The notes beneath the pieces are model-generated. The model was not told the DNA's origin, did not search any database, and saw only the letters and a list, made by a program, of their open reading frames with translations. Source: Spirochaetales bacterium (lineage in GTDB: Bacteria > Spirochaetota > Spirochaetia > SZUA-6 > RPPD01). Taken from it: 64,000 nt of DNA. The stretch is taken from contig JAFGGG010000004.1 of NCBI GenBank assembly GCA_016930675.1, positions 1-64,000 on the forward strand. Direction: 5' to 3'. Positions 8,891-17,720 of the stretch are shown one piece after another. Positions within the stretch are counted from its first letter, which is position 1; each line of letters begins with the position of its first letter. The position numbers and the translations under genes were made by a program.

Positions 8891-10051
8891 CTAATACAAA
8901 ATAAATTCGCCGTTTTTAACCACATACATTACCAATGAATCCATACCCAATCCGTTATGATCGGTGGGTGAATAATTATAAATGCCACCGGTACCGGGAT
9001 GGTTCTTTAAATTCTCAATGTATTCTCTTACCTTCTCTTTATCCGCGCCCACGGCTTCTATGGCCTTAACCAGAATCATCAGCGCGTCATAAGCGTGACC
9101 GCCGAAGGTGCTCGCATCTTCATTATAAGTATCTTCATACAGTTTTTTATAATCAACGAGCAGCGCTTTTTGTGGATCACTGTCCGGCAGCTGTTCGGGA
9201 GCAAGCAGCCTGCCGCAGGGAAACAGAATGCCTTCAGCGGCTTCCGTGCCGATGGTTTCCACGTATTTGATATTACCGAAACCATGACTGTGGAAGAGCG
9301 GAACATCGAAACCGATCTGTTTCATATTCTGTGGAATTATGGATTGAGCGGGAAATACCGACCAGTTTACAACCGCATCCACATTGCTGGCCTTTACCTT
9401 ATTAAGTAAAGCGGTGAAGTCGCTGTCTTTTATGCTGTATTCTTCGGCAATAACGATTTCCACATCGTATTGTGCGGCGTACTTCTCAAACTGTTCTCTA
9501 CCCGATTTTCCAAAGCCTGTTCCACCGACCACAAGACCGATGCGTTTGATGCCCTTTTCCTGCATGGTTTTTAAAACCCATTGGGCGGCATAACGGTCCT
9601 GCTGCGGTGTGGTAAATACATATTGCGCGACAGGATTGGAGATTTTTTCCGAAGCGGCACAGGACATGAGAATTGTCCGGCCCTTTTCGCAGATATCCTT
9701 AATCGCTAATGAAGTACCGCTGGAAGTAGGACCGATTATGGCAAATACCTCATCCTCTTCGATAAGCTGATTGGCAAAACTTATGGCTTTTTCCGAGCTG
9801 GCCTGTGAATCTTTAAGTATCAGTTCAAGTTTGTGGCCGCGTACACCGCCCTTTTCATTGATGCTGTCGACAAGCAGCCGGGCGGTTTTTACCTCAGGCT
9901 CCCCCAAGAACGCGATAGGTCCGGTTTCCGCAAAAATCGCGCCGATTTTGATGGTTCCTCCGGCCTGTTCTCCGCAGCTTGAGAAAAACAGCGCCAAGGT
10001 CAGAAGAACAGTGAAAAGCATTACACATTTACAGCCAAGATCTTTTTTCAT
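8891..10051 (-). CDS. livJ: amino acid ABC substrate-binding lipoprotein
   Basis: A 386-residue type I periplasmic binding protein (Peripla_BP_6). The signal peptide ends in FFSSC (Cys26), so it is a lipoprotein tethered to the membrane. Typical start of the mature domain is IKIGAIFAETGPIAFLGEPE, with SINEKGGVRGHKLELILKD and a FGGHAYDALMILVKAIE block near the end. A strong ribosome binding site AAAGGAGG precedes the ATG. It delivers substrate to LivHMGF. Homologues next to ior/paaK genes are thought to bind aromatic or branched amino acids; the ligand here is inferred only. Confidence 0.9.
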   Translation of the reverse strand: MKKDLGCKCVMLFTVLLTLALFFSSCGEQAGGTIKIGAIFAETGPIAFLGEPEVKTARLLVDSINEKGGVRGHKLELILKDSQASSEKAISFANQLIEEDEVFAIIGPTSSGTSLAIKDICEKGRTILMSCAASEKISNPVAQYVFTTPQQDRYAAQWVLKTMQEKGIKRIGLVVGGTGFGKSGREQFEKYAAQYDVEIVIAEEYSIKDSDFTALLNKVKASNVDAVVNWSVFPAQSIIPQNMKQIGFDVPLFHSHGFGNIKYVETIGTEAAEGILFPCGRLLAPEQLPDSDPQKALLVDYKKLYEDTYNEDASTFGGHAYDALMILVKAIEAVGADKEKVREYIENLKNHPGTGGIYNYSPTDHNGLGMDSLVMYVVKNGEFILY

Positions 10052-10146
10052 TAATGGTTCCTCCTTTAAAATGTTAGTGCTCGACTTTTTATAAGACCAT
10101 GATAGTACTTTTTAAACTTCTTTCCAACACTATTTTTCTTGAGCCA

Positions 10147-10578
10147 TTAGAGATTCTTTATAATATCATCCGAAACAATGGCAATGTTATGGTCCTGCAG
10201 CACCGCGATCGCTTTCCCGGCATTATCGATTCTGAAAACCACGATGGCATTGTCAACCTTTTTTTCCACGAACGCGTACATGTATTCGATATTGATATCA
10301 TTCTTATGAAATATCTCCAGGATCCGGTTAAGACCGCCGGGTTTGTCCTGTACCTCGACGGCGATTACATCGGTTTCCTGAGCCACGAACTGATTATCCT
10401 TTAATACCTTGAGGCAGGCGTCGGGATCACTCACGATCAAGCGCAGCACACCGAACTCAGCGGTTTCGGCCAATGACAACGTCCTGATGTTGATTTTAGA
10501 GTCTGCCAACAGCTTTGTCACTTCGGCGAGCCTGCCGATCTTGTTTTCTAAAAATATCGATATCTGTTTTATTTTCAT
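10147..10578 (-). CDS. tandem ACT-domain protein
   Basis: A 143-residue protein made of two ACT domains. The first begins MKIKQISIFLENKIGRL, the second IAVEVQDKPGGLNRILE near residue 72. There is no catalytic domain. The start is the ATG at 10578, which sits behind a consensus AGGAGG; a longer in-frame start would run into paaK2. ACT pairs bind amino acids and act as sensors. Such genes recur beside paaK and are likely effectors of the pathway, perhaps of the ligase or transporter. This is inferred from context. Confidence 0.88.
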   Translation of the reverse strand: MKIKQISIFLENKIGRLAEVTKLLADSKINIRTLSLAETAEFGVLRLIVSDPDACLKVLKDNQFVAQETDVIAVEVQDKPGGLNRILEIFHKNDINIEYMYAFVEKKVDNAIVVFRIDNAGKAIAVLQDHNIAIVSDDIIKNL

Positions 10579-10594
10579 CTGTATCCTCCTCTTT

Positions 10595-11893
10595 TTATAA
10601 TTGTCGTTTGTCAATCACCCGCTTGGCTTTTCCTTCACTGCGGGGGATTGATTTTGGCTCAACCAGCTTTACCCTGCTGTGAACATTAAGAGTGCCATAG
10701 AGGGCTTCTTCGATACGTTTTTCGTTAGCGTTGATATTTTTAATTTCATCGGAAAACAGTGTTTCGGTCATCTCAATCTGAACTTCGATACTGTCCAGCT
10801 GTCCTTTGCGGTCTACGAGAATCTGGTAGTGGGGTTTGACATCTTCAATCTTTAAAAGCACTTCTTCTATTTGCGAGGGAAAAACATTAACACCGCGTAC
10901 AATAAGCATATCATCCGTACGGCCCAGCAGACGATGCATGCGCACCTGGGTCCTTCCGCATCCGCACTGTTCTCTCATGAGATAGGTTATATCTCGCGTT
11001 CTGTAGCGCAGGATCGGCGTGCCCTCTTTGGTAAGTGTGGTAAAAACCAGCTCGCCTCTTTCACCGTCGGGAAGCACCTTTCCGGTAGCGGGGTCAATAA
11101 TTTCAGGATAGAAGTGATCTTCAAAGATGTGCAGCCCGTCCTGATGCATGCATTCGGAAGACACGCCCGGACCGATTATCTCTGTCAATCCGTAGATATC
11201 GAGCGCTTTTAACTGCAGATTGGCCTCGGTTTCTTTGCGCATACTTTCACTCCAGGGTTCTGCGCCGAAAAATCCCACGCGTAAAGGCAGCTTCGAGAAT
11301 TCAATTCCATCCGCTTTTCCGATTTCAGCCAGCAGCAGAGAGTAGGATGGCGTGCAGGTAAGCACCGTAGAGCCGAAGTCCTGCATGATCTGCAGCTGTC
11401 GTTTGGTATTGCCTCCCGAGATGGGAATAAGATTAGCTCCGATTTTTCGGGCGCCGTAGTGTACGCCGAGTCCACCGGTAAAAAGACCGTAGCCGTAGGC
11501 GTTTTGCACGATATCGTTTTTACATGTATCTCCCATAGCCAATGTCCGGGCCATGACCTCGGACCAGATATCGATATCCTTTTGTGTGTACGCGTCGACC
11601 ACGGGTTTGCCCGTGGTACCGGAAGACGTATGGATCTCGACTATCTCATTCTTGACTGCGGCCAGATGCCCCAATGGGTACACTTCGCGCATATCGTCTT
11701 TGGTTGTAAAGGGCAACTTAACGATATCCTTGATGTCTTTGATATGCTCGGGTTTTACACCAAGGGAGTCCATCTTTTGTTTGTAAAAAGGAACATTCTT
11801 ATAAAGACGCGCTACCAGCTCGCATAAGCGTGAGCTCTGTACCGCCCGGAGTTTGTCCGGCTGCATGGTCTCATATTCATTATTCCAGATCAT
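10595..11893 (-). CDS. paaK: phenylacetate-CoA ligase family (copy 2)
   Basis: A 432-residue PaaK-family ligase with [12 protein letters not shown] near residue 88, [11 protein letters not shown] near 232, RYRTRDI and [20 protein letters not shown] near 335. The last is the classical PaaK C-terminal entry sequence. The ATG overlaps the iorB stop (ATGA), and ribosome binding site AAGGAGG lies inside the iorB end, so translation is coupled to the oxidoreductase. It is clearly diverged from copies 1 and 3. It probably acts on the aryl- or acyl-CoA made by IorAB. Confidence 0.92.
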   Translation of the reverse strand: MIWNNEYETMQPDKLRAVQSSRLCELVARLYKNVPFYKQKMDSLGVKPEHIKDIKDIVKLPFTTKDDMREVYPLGHLAAVKNEIVEIHTSSGTTGKPVVDAYTQKDIDIWSEVMARTLAMGDTCKNDIVQNAYGYGLFTGGLGVHYGARKIGANLIPISGGNTKRQLQIMQDFGSTVLTCTPSYSLLLAEIGKADGIEFSKLPLRVGFFGAEPWSESMRKETEANLQLKALDIYGLTEIIGPGVSSECMHQDGLHIFEDHFYPEIIDPATGKVLPDGERGELVFTTLTKEGTPILRYRTRDITYLMREQCGCGRTQVRMHRLLGRTDDMLIVRGVNVFPSQIEEVLLKIEDVKPHYQILVDRKGQLDSIEVQIEMTETLFSDEIKNINANEKRIEEALYGTLNVHSRVKLVEPKSIPRSEGKAKRVIDKRQL

Positions 11894-12486
11894 GAGTTCA
11901 CCTCCTTTTTGATTGAATCATAATATAGACTGCCCTGTTTAAAGGCGTTAAGATTTTGTTCCAAAAAATGTAAGGGTACTTTCTGACCAATGGCCTTTTC
12001 CCAGGCCTGGATAGAGATGGGGAGCAGCGGGGCAATAAGACCCAGCAGGGACACGTTAAAAAACTTTTCATTTTCGATTCTTTTACTCAATACTCCAGGA
12101 TCTACCATCAGCAGGTTGGGAAAACTTTTTCCCAACTGTTGTTCCATGTCTTCAGGATAGTCGCTGACCATTGCCGGTTTAATCCGGGTTTTGCTGACCA
12201 CGACCAGGCTTTTCTTATTGGCGTATGCAAGCCAGCGCAGCGTTTCCATCTCTTCAAGTGAAAGCAGGATATCGACCTCTCCCCGGGCGATAACAGGGGA
12301 ATGCACTTTTTCGCCAAAGCGGACATGACTGAACACAGAACCGCCCCGCTGACTCATGCCGTGGATCTCGCTTTTTTTCGCGTCAAAACCGTGGATTAAG
12401 GCCGCCAGCGCAAAGATGTCACTGGCCGTGATAATTCCCTGTCCGCCCACTCCCACCATTAATATGTTATAAATTTTCCGGTTCAT
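11890..12486 (-). CDS. iorB: indolepyruvate ferredoxin oxidoreductase beta subunit
   Basis: A 198-residue gamma-type subunit of 2-oxoacid:ferredoxin oxidoreductases. It opens with [17 protein letters not shown], the diagnostic POR_N-type nucleotide-fold motif, and has [22 protein letters not shown] near residue 42. I start it at MNRKIYN; the upstream extension overlaps iorA. It begins 5 bp after the iorA stop. With IorA it converts arylpyruvates to aryl-acetyl-CoA, CO2 and two reduced-ferredoxin equivalents. Confidence 0.92.
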   Translation of the reverse strand: MNRKIYNILMVGVGGQGIITASDIFALAALIHGFDAKKSEIHGMSQRGGSVFSHVRFGEKVHSPVIARGEVDILLSLEEMETLRWLAYANKKSLVVVSKTRIKPAMVSDYPEDMEQQLGKSFPNLLMVDPGVLSKRIENEKFFNVSLLGLIAPLLPISIQAWEKAIGQKVPLHFLEQNLNAFKQGSLYYDSIKKEVNS

Positions 12487-12491
12487 GTGGA

Positions 12492-14105
12492 TTATGCTTT
12501 CTTTCTTTTGCGTTTTAAGATGATACAAGGGCCTTGTACTACTATCAGGCTGAGTTCACGCTTGTTCAGGCTTGCCGTGATCGCCTCTTCTACCTGAGCT
12601 TTTGCATAGGCATCGACGATATGAACATTTTCCGTTTTTATGCCCATAGCCTCCGCCAGTTTAAGATAATCGAGCTTTACCGTAGTTTCCTTATTAATTC
12701 TCTGCCCGGAAAGCGGATTGGGCTGCATGCCTGTCATGGCGGTGGTTTCGTTATCCAGCACAATAATTACCGAACGGTGTTTGTTATAAGCGGCGTTTAT
12801 CAGTCCCGTAACACCGGAATGCGCAAAAGTGGAATCTCCGATCACGGCTACGGTATTGTGATTATATGCGCTCCCCAGTGCCGCTTCCATACCCTGGGCC
12901 ATACCCACACTGCCGCCCATTTCCACGCAGGTATCCATGGCGCTGAACGGTGGCAGTACTCCCAGGGTGTAACAGCCGATATCACCTGTTACAATCAAGT
13001 CTAATTTCTTGAGAATCGTGAATACGGTGCGGTGCGGACAACCGGGACAGAGAGCGGGGGGGCGGGGAGGAGGAGTATACGCGGAGGAAAGCTTTTGTTG
13101 CGCAGCAGCGCTGCCTTGAGCAAATAGCTCTTGCGGTACGACCGCTTTTAAACCGCTGCGGATGGTGTCCGGGCTCAGTTCACCGACCAGAGGCAGATGC
13201 TGTTTGCCCTGCGCAGCCAATCCCATGGCTTTAATGCGCAGTTCAAAAAAAGGATCCAGCTCTTCGACAATAATAAGTTTTTCTGCATATTCCGCGAATT
13301 CACGGATCAATTTTTCAGGCAGGGGATATACCATGCCTAATTTCAGCACAGAAGCCTCCGGCAGTACTTCCTTAACATAGGTGTAGGAGACGCCGCTGGT
13401 AATAATCCCGATTCGCTTATCTGCCAGTTCCATACGGTTAACAGCCAGGTTATTGCTGTCCTGTGTCATGTTCCGCATGCGCTGTTCGACTATGCTATGA
13501 CGCGCCCGGGCGTGCGCCGGGATCATCACATACTTTTCCCTGTTTCGTTTAAAACCTTGCGCTTTGTGTGAGCGGTCGGGGTTCTTGCCTTTTGTCACCA
13601 CGGTCATGGAATGGGAAATGCGGGTTGTGGTTCGCAGCAGGACGGGAGTATCATACCGCTCGCTTAAGACAAAGGCGAGTTCCGTAAAATCTTTTGCTTC
13701 CTGCGAATCCGCCGGTTCCAGCATGGGGATCTTGGCCGCCGCAGCATAGTTCCTGTTGTCCTGTTCATTTTGGGATGAATGAATCTGGGGGTCATCGGCT
13801 GTTACTATAACCAGTCCGGCTTTTATACCGGTATATGAAGAGGTAAAAAGAGGATCTGCCGCCACATTAAGTCCTACATGCTTCATGGTAACCAGGGTGC
13901 GCGCTCCCGCTAGTACCGCTCCCAGCGCGACCTCAAAGGCCACCTTCTCGTTAACGGACCATTCTGTGTAAACACCCGGATAACTTGTTAATGCTTCCAA
14001 TATTTCGGATGAGGGAGTGCCAGGATAGCCTGTTCCCACTATAGCTCCGGCTTCATAGGCACCGAGCGCAATGGCTTCATTTCCCGACAATAAAAGCTTT
14101 TCCAT
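12492..14105 (-). CDS. iorA: indolepyruvate ferredoxin oxidoreductase alpha subunit, no ferredoxin domain
   Basis: A 537-residue thiamine pyrophosphate enzyme. The pyrimidine-binding domain is at the N terminus (EAGAIVGTGYPGTPSSEI near residue 18, KHVGLNVAADP near 75). The TPP domain follows, with LCPGCPHRTVF near 350, TGDIGCYTLG and a GDSTFAHSGVTGL...NAAYNK block carrying the diphosphate/Mg site. The protein ends at GPCIILKRKRKKA. Family members normally continue there with about 60-80 residues carrying two CxxCxxCxxxC ferredoxin clusters. Here the stop is followed 5 bp later by iorB, so the domain is absent rather than frameshifted. The substrate is probably indolepyruvate, phenylpyruvate or another 2-oxoacid. 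Confidence 0.9.
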   Translation of the reverse strand: MEKLLLSGNEAIALGAYEAGAIVGTGYPGTPSSEILEALTSYPGVYTEWSVNEKVAFEVALGAVLAGARTLVTMKHVGLNVAADPLFTSSYTGIKAGLVIVTADDPQIHSSQNEQDNRNYAAAAKIPMLEPADSQEAKDFTELAFVLSERYDTPVLLRTTTRISHSMTVVTKGKNPDRSHKAQGFKRNREKYVMIPAHARARHSIVEQRMRNMTQDSNNLAVNRMELADKRIGIITSGVSYTYVKEVLPEASVLKLGMVYPLPEKLIREFAEYAEKLIIVEELDPFFELRIKAMGLAAQGKQHLPLVGELSPDTIRSGLKAVVPQELFAQGSAAAQQKLSSAYTPPPRPPALCPGCPHRTVFTILKKLDLIVTGDIGCYTLGVLPPFSAMDTCVEMGGSVGMAQGMEAALGSAYNHNTVAVIGDSTFAHSGVTGLINAAYNKHRSVIIVLDNETTAMTGMQPNPLSGQRINKETTVKLDYLKLAEAMGIKTENVHIVDAYAKAQVEEAITASLNKRELSLIVVQGPCIILKRKRKKA

Positions 14106-14153
14106 GCTTATCCGCCTTGTTCTGCTTTTTTAAAGCTTATAATGAACTCGCAA

Positions 14154-15473
14154 TTATTTGTTTTCTTCATTTCTGTGGTCAAATACCCGCACCGCCTTGC
14201 CGTCGGCCGCCTGCAGGTTGTAAGCTCCTACAAGTGTGACTTCAGGATTCACCGTGATTTCGCCGGCAAGCTCTGCCTGAATCTTCTTCTGCAGAAATTC
14301 CGCCTGATGCGGCGCGCCTGTGGAGACCTGTCTTTCTATTTCAACCCATATATGTAATTTATCCATATAATTTTCTTTGTCGATGTGTATTTCATAGTTG
14401 GTGCCTACTTCCGGTATGCGCATCAGAACCTGTTCGATTTGGATGGGGAATATATTTACGCCATTGATAATCAGCATGTCATCGGTACGCCCCTTAATAC
14501 GCGCCAGCCTGCGGTGGGTTCTGCCGCAGCTGCAGGGTGTGGTCTCTATGCACGTAAGATCGCGGGTACGGTAGCGCAGTAACGGCATTGCTTCTCTGGT
14601 CAGGGTTGTGAGTACCAGTTCGCCTTGTTCTCCGTCAGGCATGACCTCTCCGCTGTCCGGGTCTATGATTTCAACAAAAAATTGATCTTCCCAGATGTGC
14701 ATCCCGCTTTGAGCTTGACATTCAAAAGCGACTCCCGGTCCGCACATTTCGGAAAGCCCGTACGAATTGTACGCCTTAAGCTGTAAAAGTTCTTCTATTT
14801 TAAGACGGATCTCCCGGCTGTGCGGCTCGGCGCCGATAAAGGCCATTCGCAATGTGAGATCTTTTTGCGGACTAATCCCCATTTCGGATAGCAGACCTGC
14901 CAGCCGCAGAGCATAACTGGGCAGCACGTGAATGGCGGTTGTCTTGAACTGCCGCATAAACCAGATCTGGCGTTTGCTGTTGCCCGGTCCGATGGGAATG
15001 GTAAGCATGCCCAGTTTTTCCGCGCCGTAGTGCAGTCCCAGTCCGCCCGTAAAAAGACCGTACCCCATCATGTTCTGAAATACGTCGGTGGCGCGGGCGC
15101 CGGACATATACAGACAGCGGGCCATTATGTTGCTCCATGTGTCTATGTCCTGACGGGTATGGAATACCACCGTGGGATTTCCGGTTGTTCCTGAAGAGGA
15201 GTGCAGTCGCAGTATTTGTTTGGGATTTACACATAAAAAACCAAAGGGAAAATGATCACGCAGATCCTGTTTCGTGGTAAACGGAAGCTCATGCACCTGC
15301 CGTAAACTTTTAAGTGAGGTGATGTTTCGTTTGCCCAATCTAGTTTTATAAAAAGGTGTGTGTGCAGCTCGTTCAATTGTAGTGTTTAGTCGTTCCAGCT
15401 GGAGTTTGTTCAGTTCTGTACGGGGGAGCAGTTCAATCTCTTTTTCCCAATAGGAATCATGTGCCATTGACAT
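14154..15473 (-). CDS. paaK: phenylacetate-CoA ligase family (copy 3)
   Basis: A 439-residue PaaK-family ligase and first gene of the operon. It has LHSSSGTTGNPTVV near residue 95, with Asn where the other two copies have Lys, YGLSEMCGPGVAFEC near 240 and [20 protein letters not shown] near 340. The frame is open further upstream, but that extension overlaps the divergent aminotransferase and has no ligase similarity. The ATG at 15473 gives a normal family length. No ribosome binding site is evident; the ATG at 15467 is an alternative. It is followed 48 bp later by iorA. Confidence 0.9.
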   Translation of the reverse strand: MSMAHDSYWEKEIELLPRTELNKLQLERLNTTIERAAHTPFYKTRLGKRNITSLKSLRQVHELPFTTKQDLRDHFPFGFLCVNPKQILRLHSSSGTTGNPTVVFHTRQDIDTWSNIMARCLYMSGARATDVFQNMMGYGLFTGGLGLHYGAEKLGMLTIPIGPGNSKRQIWFMRQFKTTAIHVLPSYALRLAGLLSEMGISPQKDLTLRMAFIGAEPHSREIRLKIEELLQLKAYNSYGLSEMCGPGVAFECQAQSGMHIWEDQFFVEIIDPDSGEVMPDGEQGELVLTTLTREAMPLLRYRTRDLTCIETTPCSCGRTHRRLARIKGRTDDMLIINGVNIFPIQIEQVLMRIPEVGTNYEIHIDKENYMDKLHIWVEIERQVSTGAPHQAEFLQKKIQAELAGEITVNPEVTLVGAYNLQAADGKAVRVFDHRNEENK

Positions 15474-15543
15474 GATATTAATGCAAACTGTGCGGCATGT
15501 AAAGTGAAAAACAGGCTGGAGATGAGAAATCCTTGCACTATCC

Positions 15544-15559
15544 GGTATTAATTGATACC
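15544..15559. promoter_or_regulatory. 16-bp near-palindrome in divergent promoter region
   Basis: GGTATTAATTGATACC is an inverted repeat with one T/G mismatch at each side of the AATT centre. It lies between paaK3 (minus) and the aminotransferase (plus), where a regulator of the divergent units would bind. No regulator gene is adjacent, and no strong promoter match is visible in this 112-bp gap. Functional meaning is a guess. Confidence 0.3.
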
Positions 15560-15585
15560 CTTTAAACCTTACAAGGAGTTGAGAT

Positions 15586-16773
15586 ATGGCTGTAGCGGAT
15601 AATATAAGGCAGATGATGACCAGGTCGTCCTGGATTCGCAGGATGTTCGAAGCAGGAGCGGAACTCAAGGCGCAACACGGTGCGGATAAGGTCTGTGATT
15701 TCAGTCTCGGCAATCCCAATCTTATGCCTCCGCCTGAATTCCGGGAAACACTGATAAGGTTGGCCCGGGATGACATGCCGATGAAGCACTCTTATATGCC
15801 TAACGCAGGCTATCCTGCAGTGCGCGGTGCGGTGGCGGATTATATTAGGGAAGAGTATGGGATTGGTTTAAAACCGGATAATGTAATCATGACCTGCGGG
15901 GCAGGGGGAGGCCTTAATGTGATTTTAAAGACCATGTTAAACCCGGGAGACAAGATGCTGGTTTCCACACCCTGTTTTGTCGAATACAGGTTTTATGTCG
16001 AGAATCACGGAGGTACTCTTGAGTTTGTGCCGGGCAAACAGGACTTTGATTTGGATGTCGAAGCCTTGGAAGAAAGCATCGATGCCCGGACAGCGGGGAT
16101 TATCATTAATTCGCCCAATAATCCGTCGGGCAGGGTTTACCCGGAAGAGACAATACGTGAACTCTGTGCCATGTTGGAGAGAAAAAGCAGCCGGTTGGGA
16201 AAAGCGGTTTATCTTGTCAGTGACGAACCTTATCGCAGGATTGTGTTCGACGGGAACAAGGTGCCGTCACTTTTTAAGTTCTATGATAATACGATTATTG
16301 TTACTTCATTTTCCAAAGATCTCTCCATACCCGGTGAACGGATCGGGTGGCTGGCCGTGCATCCGCAAGCGGATGACGGCGCGAACCTGATAAACGGCTG
16401 TATTTTATGTAATCGTATTCTGGGTTATGTAAATGCGCCCGCACTCATGCAGCGAGCTGTCGCCGATCTTTTGCGGATAACCATAGATGTGGGAGAATAT
16501 CAGTATAAACGGGATAAACTTTATAAAAGCCTACAGCACATGGGGTATGAGGTACGTAAACCCGAAGGAGCTTTTTATCTTTTTCCGCAGGCACCGGGAG
16601 GTGATGACCTCGCGTTTGTGGATATGCTGCGTCAGGAACTGATCTTGGCGGTGCCCGGGCGTGGGTTTGCTTTACCCGGATATTTCAGGCTTGCTTACTG
16701 TGTGGATGATGAGATTATTGAGAGATCGCTTGCCGGTTTTTCTCGGGCAATTAAGAAAATACCCGCCGCTTAG
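15586..16773 (+). CDS. class I/II PLP-dependent aminotransferase
   Basis: A 395-residue fold-type I aminotransferase. It has FSLGNPNLMPPPEF near residue 43, INSPNNPSGRVYPEE near 172, SDEPYRRIVFDG near 212 and the PLP lysine in SFSKDLSIPGERIGW near 245. Ribosome binding site AAGGAG precedes the ATG. Divergent from the ior/paaK/liv operon, it is the obvious source of the 2-oxoacid substrate for IorAB, most likely transferring the amino group from an aromatic or branched amino acid to 2-oxoglutarate. Substrate specificity is inferred from context only. Confidence 0.9.
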   Translation: MAVADNIRQMMTRSSWIRRMFEAGAELKAQHGADKVCDFSLGNPNLMPPPEFRETLIRLARDDMPMKHSYMPNAGYPAVRGAVADYIREEYGIGLKPDNVIMTCGAGGGLNVILKTMLNPGDKMLVSTPCFVEYRFYVENHGGTLEFVPGKQDFDLDVEALEESIDARTAGIIINSPNNPSGRVYPEETIRELCAMLERKSSRLGKAVYLVSDEPYRRIVFDGNKVPSLFKFYDNTIIVTSFSKDLSIPGERIGWLAVHPQADDGANLINGCILCNRILGYVNAPALMQRAVADLLRITIDVGEYQYKRDKLYKSLQHMGYEVRKPEGAFYLFPQAPGGDDLAFVDMLRQELILAVPGRGFALPGYFRLAYCVDDEIIERSLAGFSRAIKKIPAA

Positions 16774-16784
16774 AAAGGATAAAT

Positions 16785-17720
16785 ATGGATTCCTTTTTAA
16801 TCACTTTCGAAGCAGTGGCCATGCTGCTGTGCATCGGCCTTATCGGCGCATGGATGGTAAAGCGCAGGCTTGTGGAAGAAAAGTTTTTTTCCCTGCTTAC
16901 ACCGCTGGCTTTGGAAATTGCCCTGCCTGCTCTTGTTTTTTCAAATATTATTAATAATTTCAATCCCGAGGTAAAGCAAAACTGGTGGGAGCTGCCGCTC
17001 TGGTGGATGTTTTTTACGGGTATTGCCTTTGTGCTTACCATGTTGTGTATTTTGCTTGCCGGTAAAAGCTTAAAAAGAGAGTTCGGCGTCGCCCTGTTTT
17101 ATCAAAACGGGATCTTCTTCCCGCTCGCTATTTTGGGGAACATGGCGGGTGGATCCGAGTATCTGGTAGACCTGTTTTTCTTTGTGGTCTTTTTTACGGC
17201 TTTCTTTTTTAATACCAGTTTTTTGTTTTTTAAATCCAAAGAAAAGATAGACTGGAAGCGGATTCTGCATCCCGTATTTATTGCTACCATCTTGGCGGTT
17301 GTGATGAAATTAACCCGGACTCATACCGTTATTCCCTCGTTCGTACTCACAAGCCTGTCTACGGTAGGTGCCATGGCCATACCCCTGTTAATGATAATCT
17401 TAGGGGGCAATATGCTCGTTGATTTTAAGCGGATGGGAAAACTGCATCTAGCGGAAATAATCAAGTTTATCAGCTGCAAGAATATCATTTTTCCTGCGGT
17501 AATGCTGCTTATTGTTTATGGGATCCGGCCCTCATACAACATCGCGCTGCTTTTAATACTGCAGAGTGCGGTGCCTCCCATTACAGCCGCTCCTTTGATT
17601 GTTGAAAGATACGGAGGAGATCGTTCGGCGGCCAATCAATTTCTTTTTGGGAGCTTTTTAGTATCGCTGGTATCTATTCCGGCGGCTTTATTTGTTCTTG
17701 ACTATGTGTATAGTCTTTAG
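16785..17720 (+). CDS. AEC-family transporter
   Basis: A 311-residue membrane protein with about ten hydrophobic segments of the auxin efflux carrier (AEC/Mem_trans) family. It shows LALEIALPALVFSNI near residue 42 and a C-terminal LQSAVPPITAAPLIVERYGGD block typical of the family. It lies 11 bp after the aminotransferase, so it is co-transcribed. A plausible job is export of the aryl or branched acid end product, or of a 2-oxoacid. It overlaps the end of the convergent exchanger gene by 4 bp. Confidence 0.88.
   Translation: MDSFLITFEAVAMLLCIGLIGAWMVKRRLVEEKFFSLLTPLALEIALPALVFSNIINNFNPEVKQNWWELPLWWMFFTGIAFVLTMLCILLAGKSLKREFGVALFYQNGIFFPLAILGNMAGGSEYLVDLFFFVVFFTAFFFNTSFLFFKSKEKIDWKRILHPVFIATILAVVMKLTRTHTVIPSFVLTSLSTVGAMAIPLLMIILGGNMLVDFKRMGKLHLAEIIKFISCKNIIFPAVMLLIVYGIRPSYNIALLLILQSAVPPITAAPLIVERYGGDRSAANQFLFGSFLVSLVSIPAALFVLDYVYSL

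Noticed and set aside
10052-10146. possible amino acid riboswitch or T-box between the ACT gene and livJ
   Set aside because: The gap is 95 bp, lies inside the operon, and shows no stem-loop set or T-box sequence.
15474-15776. 100-codon N-terminal extension of paaK3
   Set aside because: It covers the divergent promoter and start of the aminotransferase gene and has no similarity to ligases.
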